Source of the DNA: an uncultured Collinsella sp.
GTDB taxonomy: Bacteria; Actinomycetota; Coriobacteriia; Coriobacteriales; Coriobacteriaceae
Reading direction: 5' to 3'
Assembly: GCA_900551365.1 (NCBI GenBank)
Contig: URVZ01000034.1
Span: forward strand, 1-17,519
Length of the DNA stretch: 17,519 bases
The position numbers and the translations under genes are program-made. Within the stretch, counting starts at the first letter, position 1. The number at the start of each line of letters is the position of its first letter. This document shows, in pieces, positions 1-6,840 of this stretch. The notes under the pieces were generated by a model. The model was given only the letters and a program-made list of their open reading frames with translations, made no database searches and was not told the DNA's origin.

Positions 1-396
1 GACACGTACCTGGGCGCCGGCGGGGCGTACCTGTCGGGTGGCGAGGTGCAGCGTGTCGCCCTTGCGCGCGCGATCCTTAAGGATGCGCCTATCGTGGTGC
101 TCGACGAGGCCACGGCGTTTGCCGATCCCGAGAACGAGGCGCTCATCCAGCGCGCCTTTAGCAAGCTGGCGGCGGGTCGCACGGTCATTATGATTGCGCA
201 CCGACTCTCGACCGTGGTGGGGGCCGACAAGATCGTGGTGCTCAACCAAGGTAGCGTGCAGGAGACTGGCACCCATGCCGAGCTGCTGTCCCAAAACGGT
301 CTATACGCCAAGATGTGGGCCGAATACGAACAGGCCGCGAGCTGGAAGATCACTGCTGCCGCGGATGCCGCCGTCACGAAGGGAGGCGAGGCCTAA
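1..396 (+). CDS. ABC transporter ATP-binding/permease half (C-terminal end only)
   Basis: This is the 3' end of an ABC transporter gene whose start lies left of the window; the frame is open from base 1. What is left is the second half of a nucleotide-binding domain: the signature LSGGE (bases 31-45), Walker B ending VVLDEA, and the switch histidine in IAHRLST. The D-loop reads AFAD instead of the usual SALD or ASLD. The stop codon is followed at once by the ATG of the next ABC gene, so the two are surely co-transcribed and probably form a heterodimer that moves a substrate across the membrane using ATP. The DEATAFADPENE wording reminds me of the IrtAB/YbtPQ siderophore-related transporters, but substrate and direction are inference only. 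Confidence 0.93.
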   Translation, partial: DTYLGAGGAYLSGGEVQRVALARAILKDAPIVVLDEATAFADPENEALIQRAFSKLAAGRTVIMIAHRLSTVVGADKIVVLNQGSVQETGTHAELLSQNGLYAKMWAEYEQAASWKITAAADAAVTKGGEA

Positions 397-2154
397 ATGT
401 TCGCCTCATTCCAAAAGAAGTACTTCCTATCCGATAAAGGCGTCGCCGGCGTAAAACGCGGCATTTTCTGGACCACGCTCACCAATCTCATTACCATGGC
501 CGGCATGGGCTTTTTATTCCTGGTTATGGCCGGCTTTGTCGAGCATCTCACCAGCGGGGCTGACCTGCCGGATGCCCTGCCGATCGTGGGCGGCCTCGTG
601 ATCTTTTTCGTACTGCTCTTTGCCTCTAACTGGCAGCAGTATTACTACACCTACTGCATCTTTTACGAGGAGTGCGGCAAGCAGCGTATGGAGATTGCCG
701 AGCGCTTGCGCAAACTGCCGCTGTCGTTTTTTGGCCGTCGTGATCTGGCCGATTTAACCGAGACCATCATGGATGACGTCCAGGCCATGGAGCACGCCTA
801 CAGCCACGTGCTGGGAGAGCTTTGGGGTGCCATCATCGCAAGCGCCATTGTCTTCGTGGCATCGCTGTTCTTTTGCTGGCAGCTGGCGATCGCGGCGTTT
901 TGGAGCGTTCCCGTGGCCTTTGCCGTGCTGTATCTAACACGCGGCCCCATGACCCCGGTGTTCGATCGCGTGCGCGCCGAGAAGGTCAAGGTTACCGAGG
1001 CGATTCAAGAGACGCTCGACTGCGTTCGCGAGATCCGCGCCACCAACCAGGAGGCCCATTATCTTGAGGGACTCAACGCCGTGATCGATGCCGAGGAGCG
1101 CGAGACCACCAAAGGCGAGCTCGCCAATGGGCTTTTGGTCAACTCCGCCTTTGCCATCCTGCGCCTGGGGATTGCCACCACGTTGGTCACGGGCGCTGCG
1201 ATGGTCGCCTCCGGCCAGGTCGACTTTTTGGTGATGTTTGCCTTCCTGCTCATGGTGAGCCGCATCTATGCGCCCTTCGATCAGGCACTGATGCTGATGT
1301 CCGAGCTGTTTGCCGCCGAGTCGTCGGCCAAGCGCATGCGCTCCATCATGGAGGAGCCCGTGGCGCGGGGCAGCGAGCAGTTTGAACCCGTGGGTCATGA
1401 CGTGGTGTTCGATCACGTGGCATTTGGCTATGGTGCGGGCAGCGACGGACGCGCCGGCGAGAAGGTTTTGACCGATGTGAGCTTTACCGCCAAGGAAGGC
1501 GAGGTCACGGCACTGGTCGGTCCTTCGGGTTCCGGTAAGTCTACGGTGAGCCGCCTGGCCGCGCGCTTTTGGGATGCTACCGAAGGCACGGTCACCGTGG
1601 GTGGCGTGGATGTTGCGAGCGTTGATCCCGAGGTGCTGCTGCGCGACTACGCTATTGTGTTCCAAGACGTGCTACTCTTTGACGACACGGTGATGGGAAA
1701 CATCCGTCTTGGACGTCGCGATGCCACCGATGAGGAAGTGCTTGCTGCCGCGCGTGCCGCCAACTGCGACGAGTTTGTGAGCCGCATGCCGCAGGGCTAT
1801 GACACCATGATCGGCGAGAATGGCTCCAAGCTGTCCGGCGGCGAGCGCCAGCGCATCTCCATCGCCCGCGCGCTGCTCAAAGACGCGCCGATTGTGTTGC
1901 TGGACGAGGCGACGGCGAGTTTGGATGTGGAGAACGAGACCGTGGTGCAGCAGGCGCTCTCCCGCCTGCTCGCAGGCAAGACGGTAATCGTGATCGCCCA
2001 CCGTATGCGTACGGTGGAAAATGCCGACAAAATCGTTGTACTCAAGGATGGTGTGGTTGCCGAGCAGGGCACTCCGGCGCAGCTCAAGGCGGCAGGTGGA
2101 GAATTCGCCCGCATGGTTGCGCTGCAAAAGGAAGCGGCTGACTGGCGGCTGTAG
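397..2154 (+). CDS. ABC transporter, fused permease and ATP-binding half-transporter
   Basis: A complete 585-residue half-transporter. The N-terminal ~320 residues form an exporter-fold membrane domain with about six hydrophobic segments (roughly residues 25-50, 62-83, 140-160, 165-183, 245-267 and 275-295). The ATPase domain follows, with Walker A GPSGSGKST at about 375, signature LSGGE at 479, Walker B IVLLDEA with D503 and E504, D-loop ASLD and switch H535. The ATG starts directly after the upstream stop, with a purine-rich GGGAGGCGAG ribosome site inside the upstream gene, so the pair is translationally coupled. Both subunits keep the catalytic glutamate, so neither ATP site looks degenerate by that test. 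The stretch FFGRRDLADLTETIMDD resembles IrtB/YbtQ-type siderophore transporters. An iron link is plausible but unproven; a multidrug or peptide exporter is the alternative. Confidence 0.93.
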   Translation: MFASFQKKYFLSDKGVAGVKRGIFWTTLTNLITMAGMGFLFLVMAGFVEHLTSGADLPDALPIVGGLVIFFVLLFASNWQQYYYTYCIFYEECGKQRMEIAERLRKLPLSFFGRRDLADLTETIMDDVQAMEHAYSHVLGELWGAIIASAIVFVASLFFCWQLAIAAFWSVPVAFAVLYLTRGPMTPVFDRVRAEKVKVTEAIQETLDCVREIRATNQEAHYLEGLNAVIDAEERETTKGELANGLLVNSAFAILRLGIATTLVTGAAMVASGQVDFLVMFAFLLMVSRIYAPFDQALMLMSELFAAESSAKRMRSIMEEPVARGSEQFEPVGHDVVFDHVAFGYGAGSDGRAGEKVLTDVSFTAKEGEVTALVGPSGSGKSTVSRLAARFWDATEGTVTVGGVDVASVDPEVLLRDYAIVFQDVLLFDDTVMGNIRLGRRDATDEEVLAAARAANCDEFVSRMPQGYDTMIGENGSKLSGGERQRISIARALLKDAPIVLLDEATASLDVENETVVQQALSRLLAGKTVIVIAHRMRTVENADKIVVLKDGVVAEQGTPAQLKAAGGEFARMVALQKEAADWRL

Positions 2155-2155
2155 G

Positions 2156-2188
2156 AATATGACAAAGGGACGGTCCCCTGGTCATATT
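2156..2188. repeat. 33-bp nested palindromic repeat element
   Basis: Outer arms AATATGAC (2156-2163) and GTCATATT (2181-2188) are perfect reverse complements. Nested inside, GGGAC (2167-2171) and GTCCC (2173-2177) also pair. The element begins right after the ABC gene stop. Elements with a GGGACGGTCCC core flanked by GACAAA/GTCAT-type arms recur, as I remember, in genomes of anaerobic Gram-positives. I interpret this as a REP-like dispersed repeat. It has no T-tract on the + strand, so it is a poor terminator. Confidence 0.6.
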
Positions 2189-2225
2189 GAGTTCGCCCCC
2201 ATAGTTTCCAAAAAGTTAACCTTTG

Positions 2226-2257
2226 TTGAACTTAATAGTTAGATAAACTAAACTATT
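2226..2257 (+). promoter_or_regulatory. Promoter with overlapping inverted-repeat operator, upstream of the DUF6110/ATPase operon
   Basis: TTGAAC (2226-2231) and TAAACT (2249-2254) lie 17 bases apart, a good sigma-A-type promoter. A perfect 7-bp inverted repeat, AATAGTT (2234-2240) and AACTATT (2251-2257), covers the spacer and the -10 box, as expected for a repressor site. A second dyad, AAGTT (2213-2217) with AACTT (2229-2233), touches the -35. The direct repeat TTTCCAAAA occurs at 2205-2213 and 2257-2265. The segment is far more AT-rich than its surroundings. The AT-rich TTAG/CTAA half-sites could suit a DtxR/MntR-type metalloregulator, but the regulator's identity is inference. Confidence 0.55.
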
Positions 2258-2341
2258 TTCCAAAAGTGTGCTCGAGCAAACTTATTTACTCGGGCGCTGA
2301 GGCACCGTGCCGCGTCCAATGCGGCAAAAGGGAGAAGCAAC

Positions 2342-2587
2342 ATGAAGAAGTCGACGTTCAATACCCTGCTTGTTGGTGGCGGTTTTCTGCTTGGCACGGC
2401 CGGCATCAAGCTGCTTACCAGCGCTCCGGTCAAGAATGCCTGCGTGCAGGGTATCGCGTGCGGCATGCGCATCAAGAACGGCTACCAGGACATGGTCGAG
2501 CAGGCCAAGGCTAATGTCGACGACATGGTTGCCGAGGCGGCCTACATCACCCAGAGCGAGGCCGCTGCTGACGAGGCAGCCGAGTAA
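2342..2587 (+). CDS. Small DUF6110-type membrane protein
   Basis: An 81-residue protein with an ideal ribosome site (AAGGGAG, 2328-2334). Residues 8-25 form one glycine-rich hydrophobic segment with the pattern VGGGFLLGTAGIKLL. A soluble, acidic, helical tail follows, including DDMVAEA. I recognise the pattern (hydrophobic GG..FGTAG.K.L, then a charged helix with a D..AEA motif) as the DUF6110 family, whose function is unknown to me. It lies 18 bases upstream of a metal-type P-type ATPase, in the same direction and under the same promoter. A role as accessory or regulatory subunit of that pump, bound through the glycine-rich helix, is inference from position. Confidence 0.75.
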   Translation: MKKSTFNTLLVGGGFLLGTAGIKLLTSAPVKNACVQGIACGMRIKNGYQDMVEQAKANVDDMVAEAAYITQSEAAADEAAE

Positions 2588-2605
2588 CGCTCCCAGGCAC
2601 AAACT

Positions 2606-4681
2606 ATGAGATTCTCGATTATTAGCGAGATCCCCGGCAGGACCCGTCTTCAATTGGCGGGTCCTGTGCCAGAGAGCGATCTCGATGCACTTCTTAAGCT
2701 CAGCAGCGAAATCGATGGCGTGCACAAGGTGCGCGTGTATGGCCGTATTGGCCAGATGGCGCTGGAATACGACGAGCCGCGCCGCGTAAGCGTGCTCGAC
2801 GCCTTGGGCGCACTCGATGCTCAAGCTATCGCCGATGCCAAGTCGGGCTACGTGATGCAACTCGAGCCGCGCAAGCACAAGCTCGTCATGGATCTGGCGA
2901 CACTCGTCGGTGCCCATTACGCACGTCGCTGGTTCTTGCCGACGCCTCTGCGTGCGGTGTTTGTCGTGGCCGGTTACATGGCATTTTTGCGCGCTGCCCT
3001 TCATGAGCTGGCGCAGCCGCGCCTGACCGTTCCTGTGCTCGATGCTTCGGCCATCGGCATTTCGTTCGTCAAGCGTGATGTCGATACCGCGGGGCAGACG
3101 ATGTTCCTGCTTAACGTGGGCGAGCTGCTCGAGGACTACACCCGCGCCATGAGCGAAAACGAGCTCATCAACTCGCTGCTCGATGTGCCCGACAAGGCGC
3201 AAAAGGTCGTCGGCGACACCGAGGTAAGCGTTGCCGCCACCGAGCTTGAGCCCGGCGACTTGGTCGCTGTGCGCACTGGCATGTCCATTTGCATCGACGG
3301 AGTGGTCGAGCAGGGGAGCGCTATGGTCAACCAGGCGACCCTGACTGGCGAGCCGCTGGCCGTCGAGCGCAGCGTGGGCGACGACGTGTTCGCCGGTACC
3401 GTCGTGGAAGACGGCGGCATCTTGGTGCGCGTGCGCGCCAATACGGCGCAAACCAAACTGCGCTCAATCGTCTCGCTCGTGCAGACAGCCGACTCGCTCA
3501 AGTCCGAAGGCCAGTCGCATATGGAGGACCTTGCCAACAAGATCGTCCCGTGGAACTTCCTGCTCGCGGGCCTGGTTGCGCTTACCACGCGTAGCCTCAT
3601 TAAGACCTCGGCGGCACTGATGGTCGACTACTCGTGCGCACTCAAGCTCACGGGCTCCGTCGCCGTCATGACCGCCATGAGCGATGCTGCCAAGATGGGC
3701 GTCATGGTCAAGGGCGCCAAGTACTTTGAGTCGTTTGCCAAGGCCGACACCATTGTGTTTGATAAGACCGGTACGCTCACCGAGGCGCAGCCGCGTCTTG
3801 CCTGCGTGCTCACGACCGACGGCTGGAACGAGGACGAGGTCCTGCGCCTTTCCGCTTGCTTGGAGGAGCATTTCCCGCATCCGGTGGCACGTGCCGTGGT
3901 CAACGCCGCCCGCGAGCGCGGGCTCGAGCACCGCGAGCGCCATGCCGCCGTCGAGTACATCGTGGCGCACGGCATCGCTTCGTCCATCGAGGGGCGTCGC
4001 GCCATCATCGGCTCCGCGCACTTTGTATTCGAGGATGAGGGCGCACAACTCGAGTCCGACATTAAGGAGCGCATTGAGTCCCAGATGCAGGGTCTGTCGC
4101 CGCTGTATCTGGCGGTCGACGGCACCGTTGTGGGCGTGCTCGGTATCGAGGACCCGCTTAAGCCCGGGGTTCGCGAGGCCATCGCCGACTTGCACGCGTT
4201 GGGCGTTAAGCACGTGGTCATGCTCACGGGCGATTCCGAGCGCACCGCCGCACGCATTGCGCGCGAGGCGGGAGTCGACGAGTTTAAGGCCGAGCTGCTG
4301 CCCGAGGACAAGTACGCGTATGTTGAGCGCATTAAGAGCGAGGGGCGCCACGTTGCCATGGTGGGCGACGGCGTCAACGATTCGCCGGCGCTCGGTTTGG
4401 CCGACGTGGGACTGGCAATGGGTGGCGGAAGCGACATCGCCAAGGAGGTCGCCGATATCATCCTGACCGACACGGATCTCGCTGCGATCGTGCGCCTGCG
4501 CCGCATGAGCCAGGGCCTCATTGATCGTCTGACGAGCTCCTACTCTAAGGTGATGCTCACCAACTCAGCGCTGTTGGCATTGGGTATTACCGGCATGATT
4601 ACTCCGCAGACGTCGTCACTGCTGCACAACGGCTCAACGATCGCCTACAGCCTGGGCAACGCAAAGGCGTACCTCCGTTAG
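2606..4681 (+). CDS. Heavy-metal-type (P1B-like) cation-transporting P-type ATPase with atypical M4 motif
   Basis: A 691-residue ATP-driven cation pump of the inner membrane. The N-terminal ~75 residues resemble an HMA_2-like domain (IPGRTRLQL near residue 9) with no metal-binding CxxC. The actuator loop has TGEP (247-250). The phosphorylated aspartate is D386 in DKTGTLT. The P1B-specific HP pair is H425-P426, and the hinge motif is GDGVND (587-592). The ion-binding M4 motif, normally Cys-Pro-Cys or Ser-Pro-Cys, reads S343-C344-A345 without the conserved proline, followed by LK. The last helix carries HNGST (674-678), close to but not the same as the HEGGT of P1B-4 pumps. The metal cannot be told from sequence; manganese, iron, cobalt or zinc are candidates. 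It is co-transcribed with the upstream DUF6110 protein and ends at a strong terminator. Confidence 0.9.
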   Translation: MRFSIISEIPGRTRLQLAGPVPESDLDALLKLSSEIDGVHKVRVYGRIGQMALEYDEPRRVSVLDALGALDAQAIADAKSGYVMQLEPRKHKLVMDLATLVGAHYARRWFLPTPLRAVFVVAGYMAFLRAALHELAQPRLTVPVLDASAIGISFVKRDVDTAGQTMFLLNVGELLEDYTRAMSENELINSLLDVPDKAQKVVGDTEVSVAATELEPGDLVAVRTGMSICIDGVVEQGSAMVNQATLTGEPLAVERSVGDDVFAGTVVEDGGILVRVRANTAQTKLRSIVSLVQTADSLKSEGQSHMEDLANKIVPWNFLLAGLVALTTRSLIKTSAALMVDYSCALKLTGSVAVMTAMSDAAKMGVMVKGAKYFESFAKADTIVFDKTGTLTEAQPRLACVLTTDGWNEDEVLRLSACLEEHFPHPVARAVVNAARERGLEHRERHAAVEYIVAHGIASSIEGRRAIIGSAHFVFEDEGAQLESDIKERIESQMQGLSPLYLAVDGTVVGVLGIEDPLKPGVREAIADLHALGVKHVVMLTGDSERTAARIAREAGVDEFKAELLPEDKYAYVERIKSEGRHVAMVGDGVNDSPALGLADVGLAMGGGSDIAKEVADIILTDTDLAAIVRLRRMSQGLIDRLTSSYSKVMLTNSALLALGITGMITPQTSSLLHNGSTIAYSLGNAKAYLR

Positions 4682-4705
4682 CAGACGTGTCCGCCCACGT
4701 TATCT

Positions 4706-4751
4706 GGCCTGCGCCTGGACGGCATCGGTGTCGTCCAGGCGCAGGCCTTTT
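4706..4751 (+). terminator. Strong intrinsic terminator after the P-type ATPase gene
   Basis: A perfect 16-bp stem, 4706-4721 (GGCCTGCGCCTGGACG) with 4732-4747, has a 10-base loop and is followed by TTTT (4748-4751). It ends the DUF6110/ATPase transcript just before the promoter of the toxin-antitoxin operon. Confidence 0.9.
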
Positions 4752-4755
4752 GCAT

Positions 4756-4804
4756 TTGACCATTTGCTAGCTTCTTTATATATTGTTGCTAGCAAGGCTA
4801 GCAA
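4756..4804 (+). promoter_or_regulatory. Toxin-antitoxin promoter with three TTGCTAGC operator half-sites
   Basis: The -35 TTGACC (4756-4761) and -10 TATATT (4779-4784) are exactly 17 bases apart. The half-site TTGCTAGC sits inside the spacer (4764-4771) and again just after the -10 (4786-4793). The second copy pairs with its reverse complement GCTAGCAA (4797-4804) across 3 bases, forming a perfect 8-bp dyad. The two direct copies start 22 bases apart, about two helical turns. This is the layout expected for autorepression by a ribbon-helix-helix antitoxin, such as the one encoded directly downstream. Confidence 0.8.
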
Positions 4805-4824
4805 TTGAAGGGAGCGGGATCGAC

Positions 4825-5178
4825 GTGGGTGCTGCTAGTGGCATGGCGCAGGTGAACGTTCGCGTGAATCGCCAGGTCAAGGACCATGCGGAGGAAGCGT
4901 TGCGGCTTTCGGGCGCCTCGCTGCCCGAGCTTATCAAAAAGGTCGTAGCGAAGGTTGCACAGGGCGGCGGTTCGTGCGAAGAGGTGTTGTCGGCCGTTGA
5001 CGACCAACTGCCTAGTGCTGGTGCCACCTCGCCGTTCGCCGCATCGTGGGCGGCGGCGGATCAGCTTTACGCGGACCTGGGCATTGCTACGTCGCCCGTA
5101 TCCGACGATCGCGATTGGGACACAATCTATTCCGAAGCCATGGACGAGCGCTATCGCCAAAAGGGGATGATCCTGTGA
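4825..5178 (+). CDS. RelB/DinJ-like ribbon-helix-helix antitoxin
   Basis: About 117 residues. The N-terminus, AQVNVRVNRQVKDHAEEAL followed by SLPELIKKVV, matches the RelB/DinJ ribbon-helix-helix fold: a beta strand that contacts DNA and two helices for dimerisation. The C-terminal tail (DDRDWDTIYSEAMDERYRQ) is acidic to amphipathic, as expected of a toxin-wrapping segment. I chose GTG 4825 because AAGGGAG (4808-4814) precedes it at a normal distance; a TTG at 4783 would lie inside the promoter. ATG 4843 is a possible alternative. The stop overlaps the start of the PIN gene (GTGA), so antitoxin and toxin are translationally coupled. RelB/DinJ proteins usually pair with RelE/YafQ toxins, so the PIN partner is unusual. 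Confidence 0.85.
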   Translation: MGAASGMAQVNVRVNRQVKDHAEEALRLSGASLPELIKKVVAKVAQGGGSCEEVLSAVDDQLPSAGATSPFAASWAAADQLYADLGIATSPVSDDRDWDTIYSEAMDERYRQKGMIL

Positions 5179-5690
5179 GCGGGGCTCTCCTCAAAATAAT
5201 GGTGGATGCCAACGTATGGGTTGATTCGTTTTGCGCCGACCATGCCGAGTCGCTTGCCGCGCGTGCGTTTATTGGGCAGGCGGCGGAGGCGGGGGCATTG
5301 CTGTTCTTCCCGGTTCATATCGCCAAGGACGTGCTGTACGTTGTCCAACATGAGCTGAAGCGCAGCGTTCTTGCCAGCGGGGGAGCGCTCGACGAGGCGT
5401 CTGCCCGCGCGATTGGCGATGCGGCGCTGGCGTTTGTTCGGAATATGACCGAAAACGCCACGGCCGTGGGTGCAGATGCGTCGGACCTTTGGCTGGCCGA
5501 CAAATACTTAGCGCTCCATGGCGATTACGAAGACAACTTGGTGCTCGCCGCGTGTAAGCGCGCGCAGGTCGATTACTTGGTGACTAACGATCGCAAGCTG
5601 CTCGAACATGCCGATCTTGCAGCAAAGACCCCGCGCCAAATGATGCCGATTCTTGCTTTGGCCGAACGCGGCGACGCGGCTATCAGTTGA
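5175..5690 (+). CDS. PIN-domain toxin (putative ribonuclease)
   Basis: A 171-residue protein starting at GTG 5175, overlapping the antitoxin stop by 4 bases, with AAGGGGA (5160-5166) as ribosome site. The PIN fold is visible as MVDANVWVD (catalytic-type D11), an acidic residue at D52 in AKDVLYV where many PIN proteins have Glu, E119/D120 in YEDNLVLAA, and D139 in LVTNDRKLL. These acidic residues coordinate Mg or Mn for RNA cleavage in known PIN toxins. The family resembles the PIN_3 group. It presumably cleaves RNA when the labile antitoxin is lost; its target (tRNA, rRNA or mRNA) cannot be inferred. It is longer than the ~130-residue VapC norm because of a helical insert at about residues 62-105. 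Confidence 0.85.
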   Translation: MSGALLKIMVDANVWVDSFCADHAESLAARAFIGQAAEAGALLFFPVHIAKDVLYVVQHELKRSVLASGGALDEASARAIGDAALAFVRNMTENATAVGADASDLWLADKYLALHGDYEDNLVLAACKRAQVDYLVTNDRKLLEHADLAAKTPRQMMPILALAERGDAAIS

Positions 5691-5702
5691 CGCGAACTGT
5701 TT

Positions 5703-5739
5703 GCGGGCCTTTTGGACGACGATGCGCCAAGGGACCCGC
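5703..5739. terminator. Possible terminator hairpin between convergent genes
   Basis: GCGGG (5703-5707) pairs with CCCGC (5735-5739), and the inner CCTTTTGG pairs partly with CCAAGG. The hairpin lies between the convergent PIN gene and the minus-strand gene. T-runs on either side are poor, so termination is uncertain. Confidence 0.35.
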
Positions 5740-5748
5740 GTTTGCAAT

Positions 5749-6183
5749 TTACAAAAGCTCAGCCTTAATGGCGGGACTTTCTGCGAGCTGTTCGGCTGCC
5801 TTTTCGTCGGAATCGTTTAGTGCTGCCAGACTGCGGTAGACCCACTCGTTGACCTGGGTGTTCTTGATGCCTGCGGTATGCATAAGGGTGCCTACCTCGC
5901 GGATTGCTGCGAGCAGATCGGCTTTGGGACCCGCGAACTCGACCTCGATGCCGTGGTAGGCGGCCACGCCGCGGTTCTCACTCACGTGGTCGATAAAACC
6001 CTCGACGGTCTCAAGCTGCTGGGCGAGAGCTGCATCATCGTCAGCGTCCAGCGCGACGAGTGCGTTCGATACCGTGAGGGCGGGATGTCCGCAGGGGACA
6101 AAGCCTTCGATGACATCCATAGCTTCGGTAATGGTTGAGCCCAGGCCTGCGAGGGCATTGACGAGTTGCTGCTTGGTATCCAT
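5749..6183 (-). CDS. Hypothetical protein, 144 residues, acidic and helical
   Basis: I do not recognise this family. The gene reads leftward from ATG 6183, with an AAAGGA ribosome site 6 bases upstream and a TATATT -10-like box at 6220-6225 on the minus strand. The protein is acidic and Ala/Leu/Glu-rich, with no signal peptide or membrane segment and a single cysteine in the motif PCGHP. The pattern suggests an all-helical cytoplasmic protein; KADLLAAIREVGTLMHTAGI and NEWVYRSLAALND look amphipathic. It lies between a toxin-antitoxin operon (convergent) and ssrA (divergent). Codon use looks ordinary. Whether it belongs to an accessory island at the tmRNA locus is open. Confidence 0.75.
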   Translation of the reverse strand: MDTKQQLVNALAGLGSTITEAMDVIEGFVPCGHPALTVSNALVALDADDDAALAQQLETVEGFIDHVSENRGVAAYHGIEVEFAGPKADLLAAIREVGTLMHTAGIKNTQVNEWVYRSLAALNDSDEKAAEQLAESPAIKAELL

Positions 6184-6315
6184 AACGGTCCTTTCGACGG
6201 TTCAATTTTGCTTGGCGAAAATATACGTGACGCGATCGGTAGCAAAAGTGCGAAGTGCGGCGCACATTGGGGTCTTCACAGCTCGTGCATAGAACAGCTG
6301 TCCGCTTTCAGAACG

Positions 6316-6324
6316 TGGTAAGAT
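6316..6324 (+). promoter_or_regulatory. Possible extended -10 promoter for ssrA
   Basis: TGG directly followed by TAAGAT forms an extended -10 element. No clear -35 is seen. Transcription from here would leave a leader of about 90 bases before mature tmRNA, to be removed by processing. The leader holds a small TTGGG/CCCAA hairpin. No cleaner promoter is visible closer to 6421. Confidence 0.35.
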
Positions 6325-6420
6325 AACACTCCACAAGCGGGGCTCGCCCTGCATGTTCCTTGAAAAGTCGACGGGTGTTGGGTATTCGTGCCCAATGCCA
6401 TCCAGACTTTCCCGACATTC

Positions 6421-6784
6421 GGGGGCGACTGGTTTCGACACGATAGCTCTGAGAGAGGAAGCAAGCCGAGGTCTCCTCGCCTCGTTAAACAGGGGCACCG
6501 TCAAATTGAATTGACAACAACTCTTCTTTTGAGCCTATGGCTCTCGCTGCTTAGTTTATAGCGGCGCGTCAACCCGGTGATTTCCCCGACACCGGCGCGA
6601 CGTCATGTTAGGGGAATGCTCCTGCGCACGTAATCGGTATGGCGCGGGCTAAGACCGAACCGGTTAGGACGCCGCGAGCGTGTCGCTGCGCGCAAAGCGT
6701 CCGAGACTAAACCAGCGACTGAGCTTGGAGATGCCAATCAGGGGGCTTTCGTGGACCGGAGTTCGATTCTCCGCGCCTCCACCA
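6421..6784 (+). ncRNA. ssrA: Transfer-messenger RNA (tmRNA)
   Basis: tmRNA rescues stalled ribosomes and tags the unfinished protein for proteolysis. The 5' end GGGGGCGACTGGTTTCGAC is the usual tmRNA opening. Its first seven bases pair with CGCCTCC (6774-6780), giving the acceptor stem, and the gene encodes the 3' CCA (6782-6784). The T-arm is GGAG-TTCGATT-CTCC. An internal reading frame runs from GAC 6513 to the TAG at 6552-6554 and encodes DNNSSFEPMALAA, ending in the canonical ALAA degradation tail. The resume codon is inferred by reading back from the stop. The tag would start with Asp rather than the common Ala. Length (364 nt) is normal. No split or permuted form is seen. Confidence 0.97.
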
Positions 6785-6792
6785 TAAGCAAC

Positions 6793-6826
6793 AGACAGGT
6801 AGATATTCGTATCTGCCTGTCTTTTT
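6793..6826 (+). terminator. Intrinsic terminator of ssrA
   Basis: AGACAGGTAGATA (6793-6805) pairs with TATCTGCCTGTCT (6810-6822) around a TTCG loop, with one G-U pair, and is followed by a T-run (6822-6826). It lies 8 bases after the CCA end. Confidence 0.92.
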
Positions 6827-6840
6827 ATTTCTAGTCCGTA

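Noticed and set aside
2282..3451. 389-residue open frame on the minus strand
   Set aside because: It is a shadow of the DUF6110 and ATPase genes, with no family resemblance and a composition typical of antisense frames.
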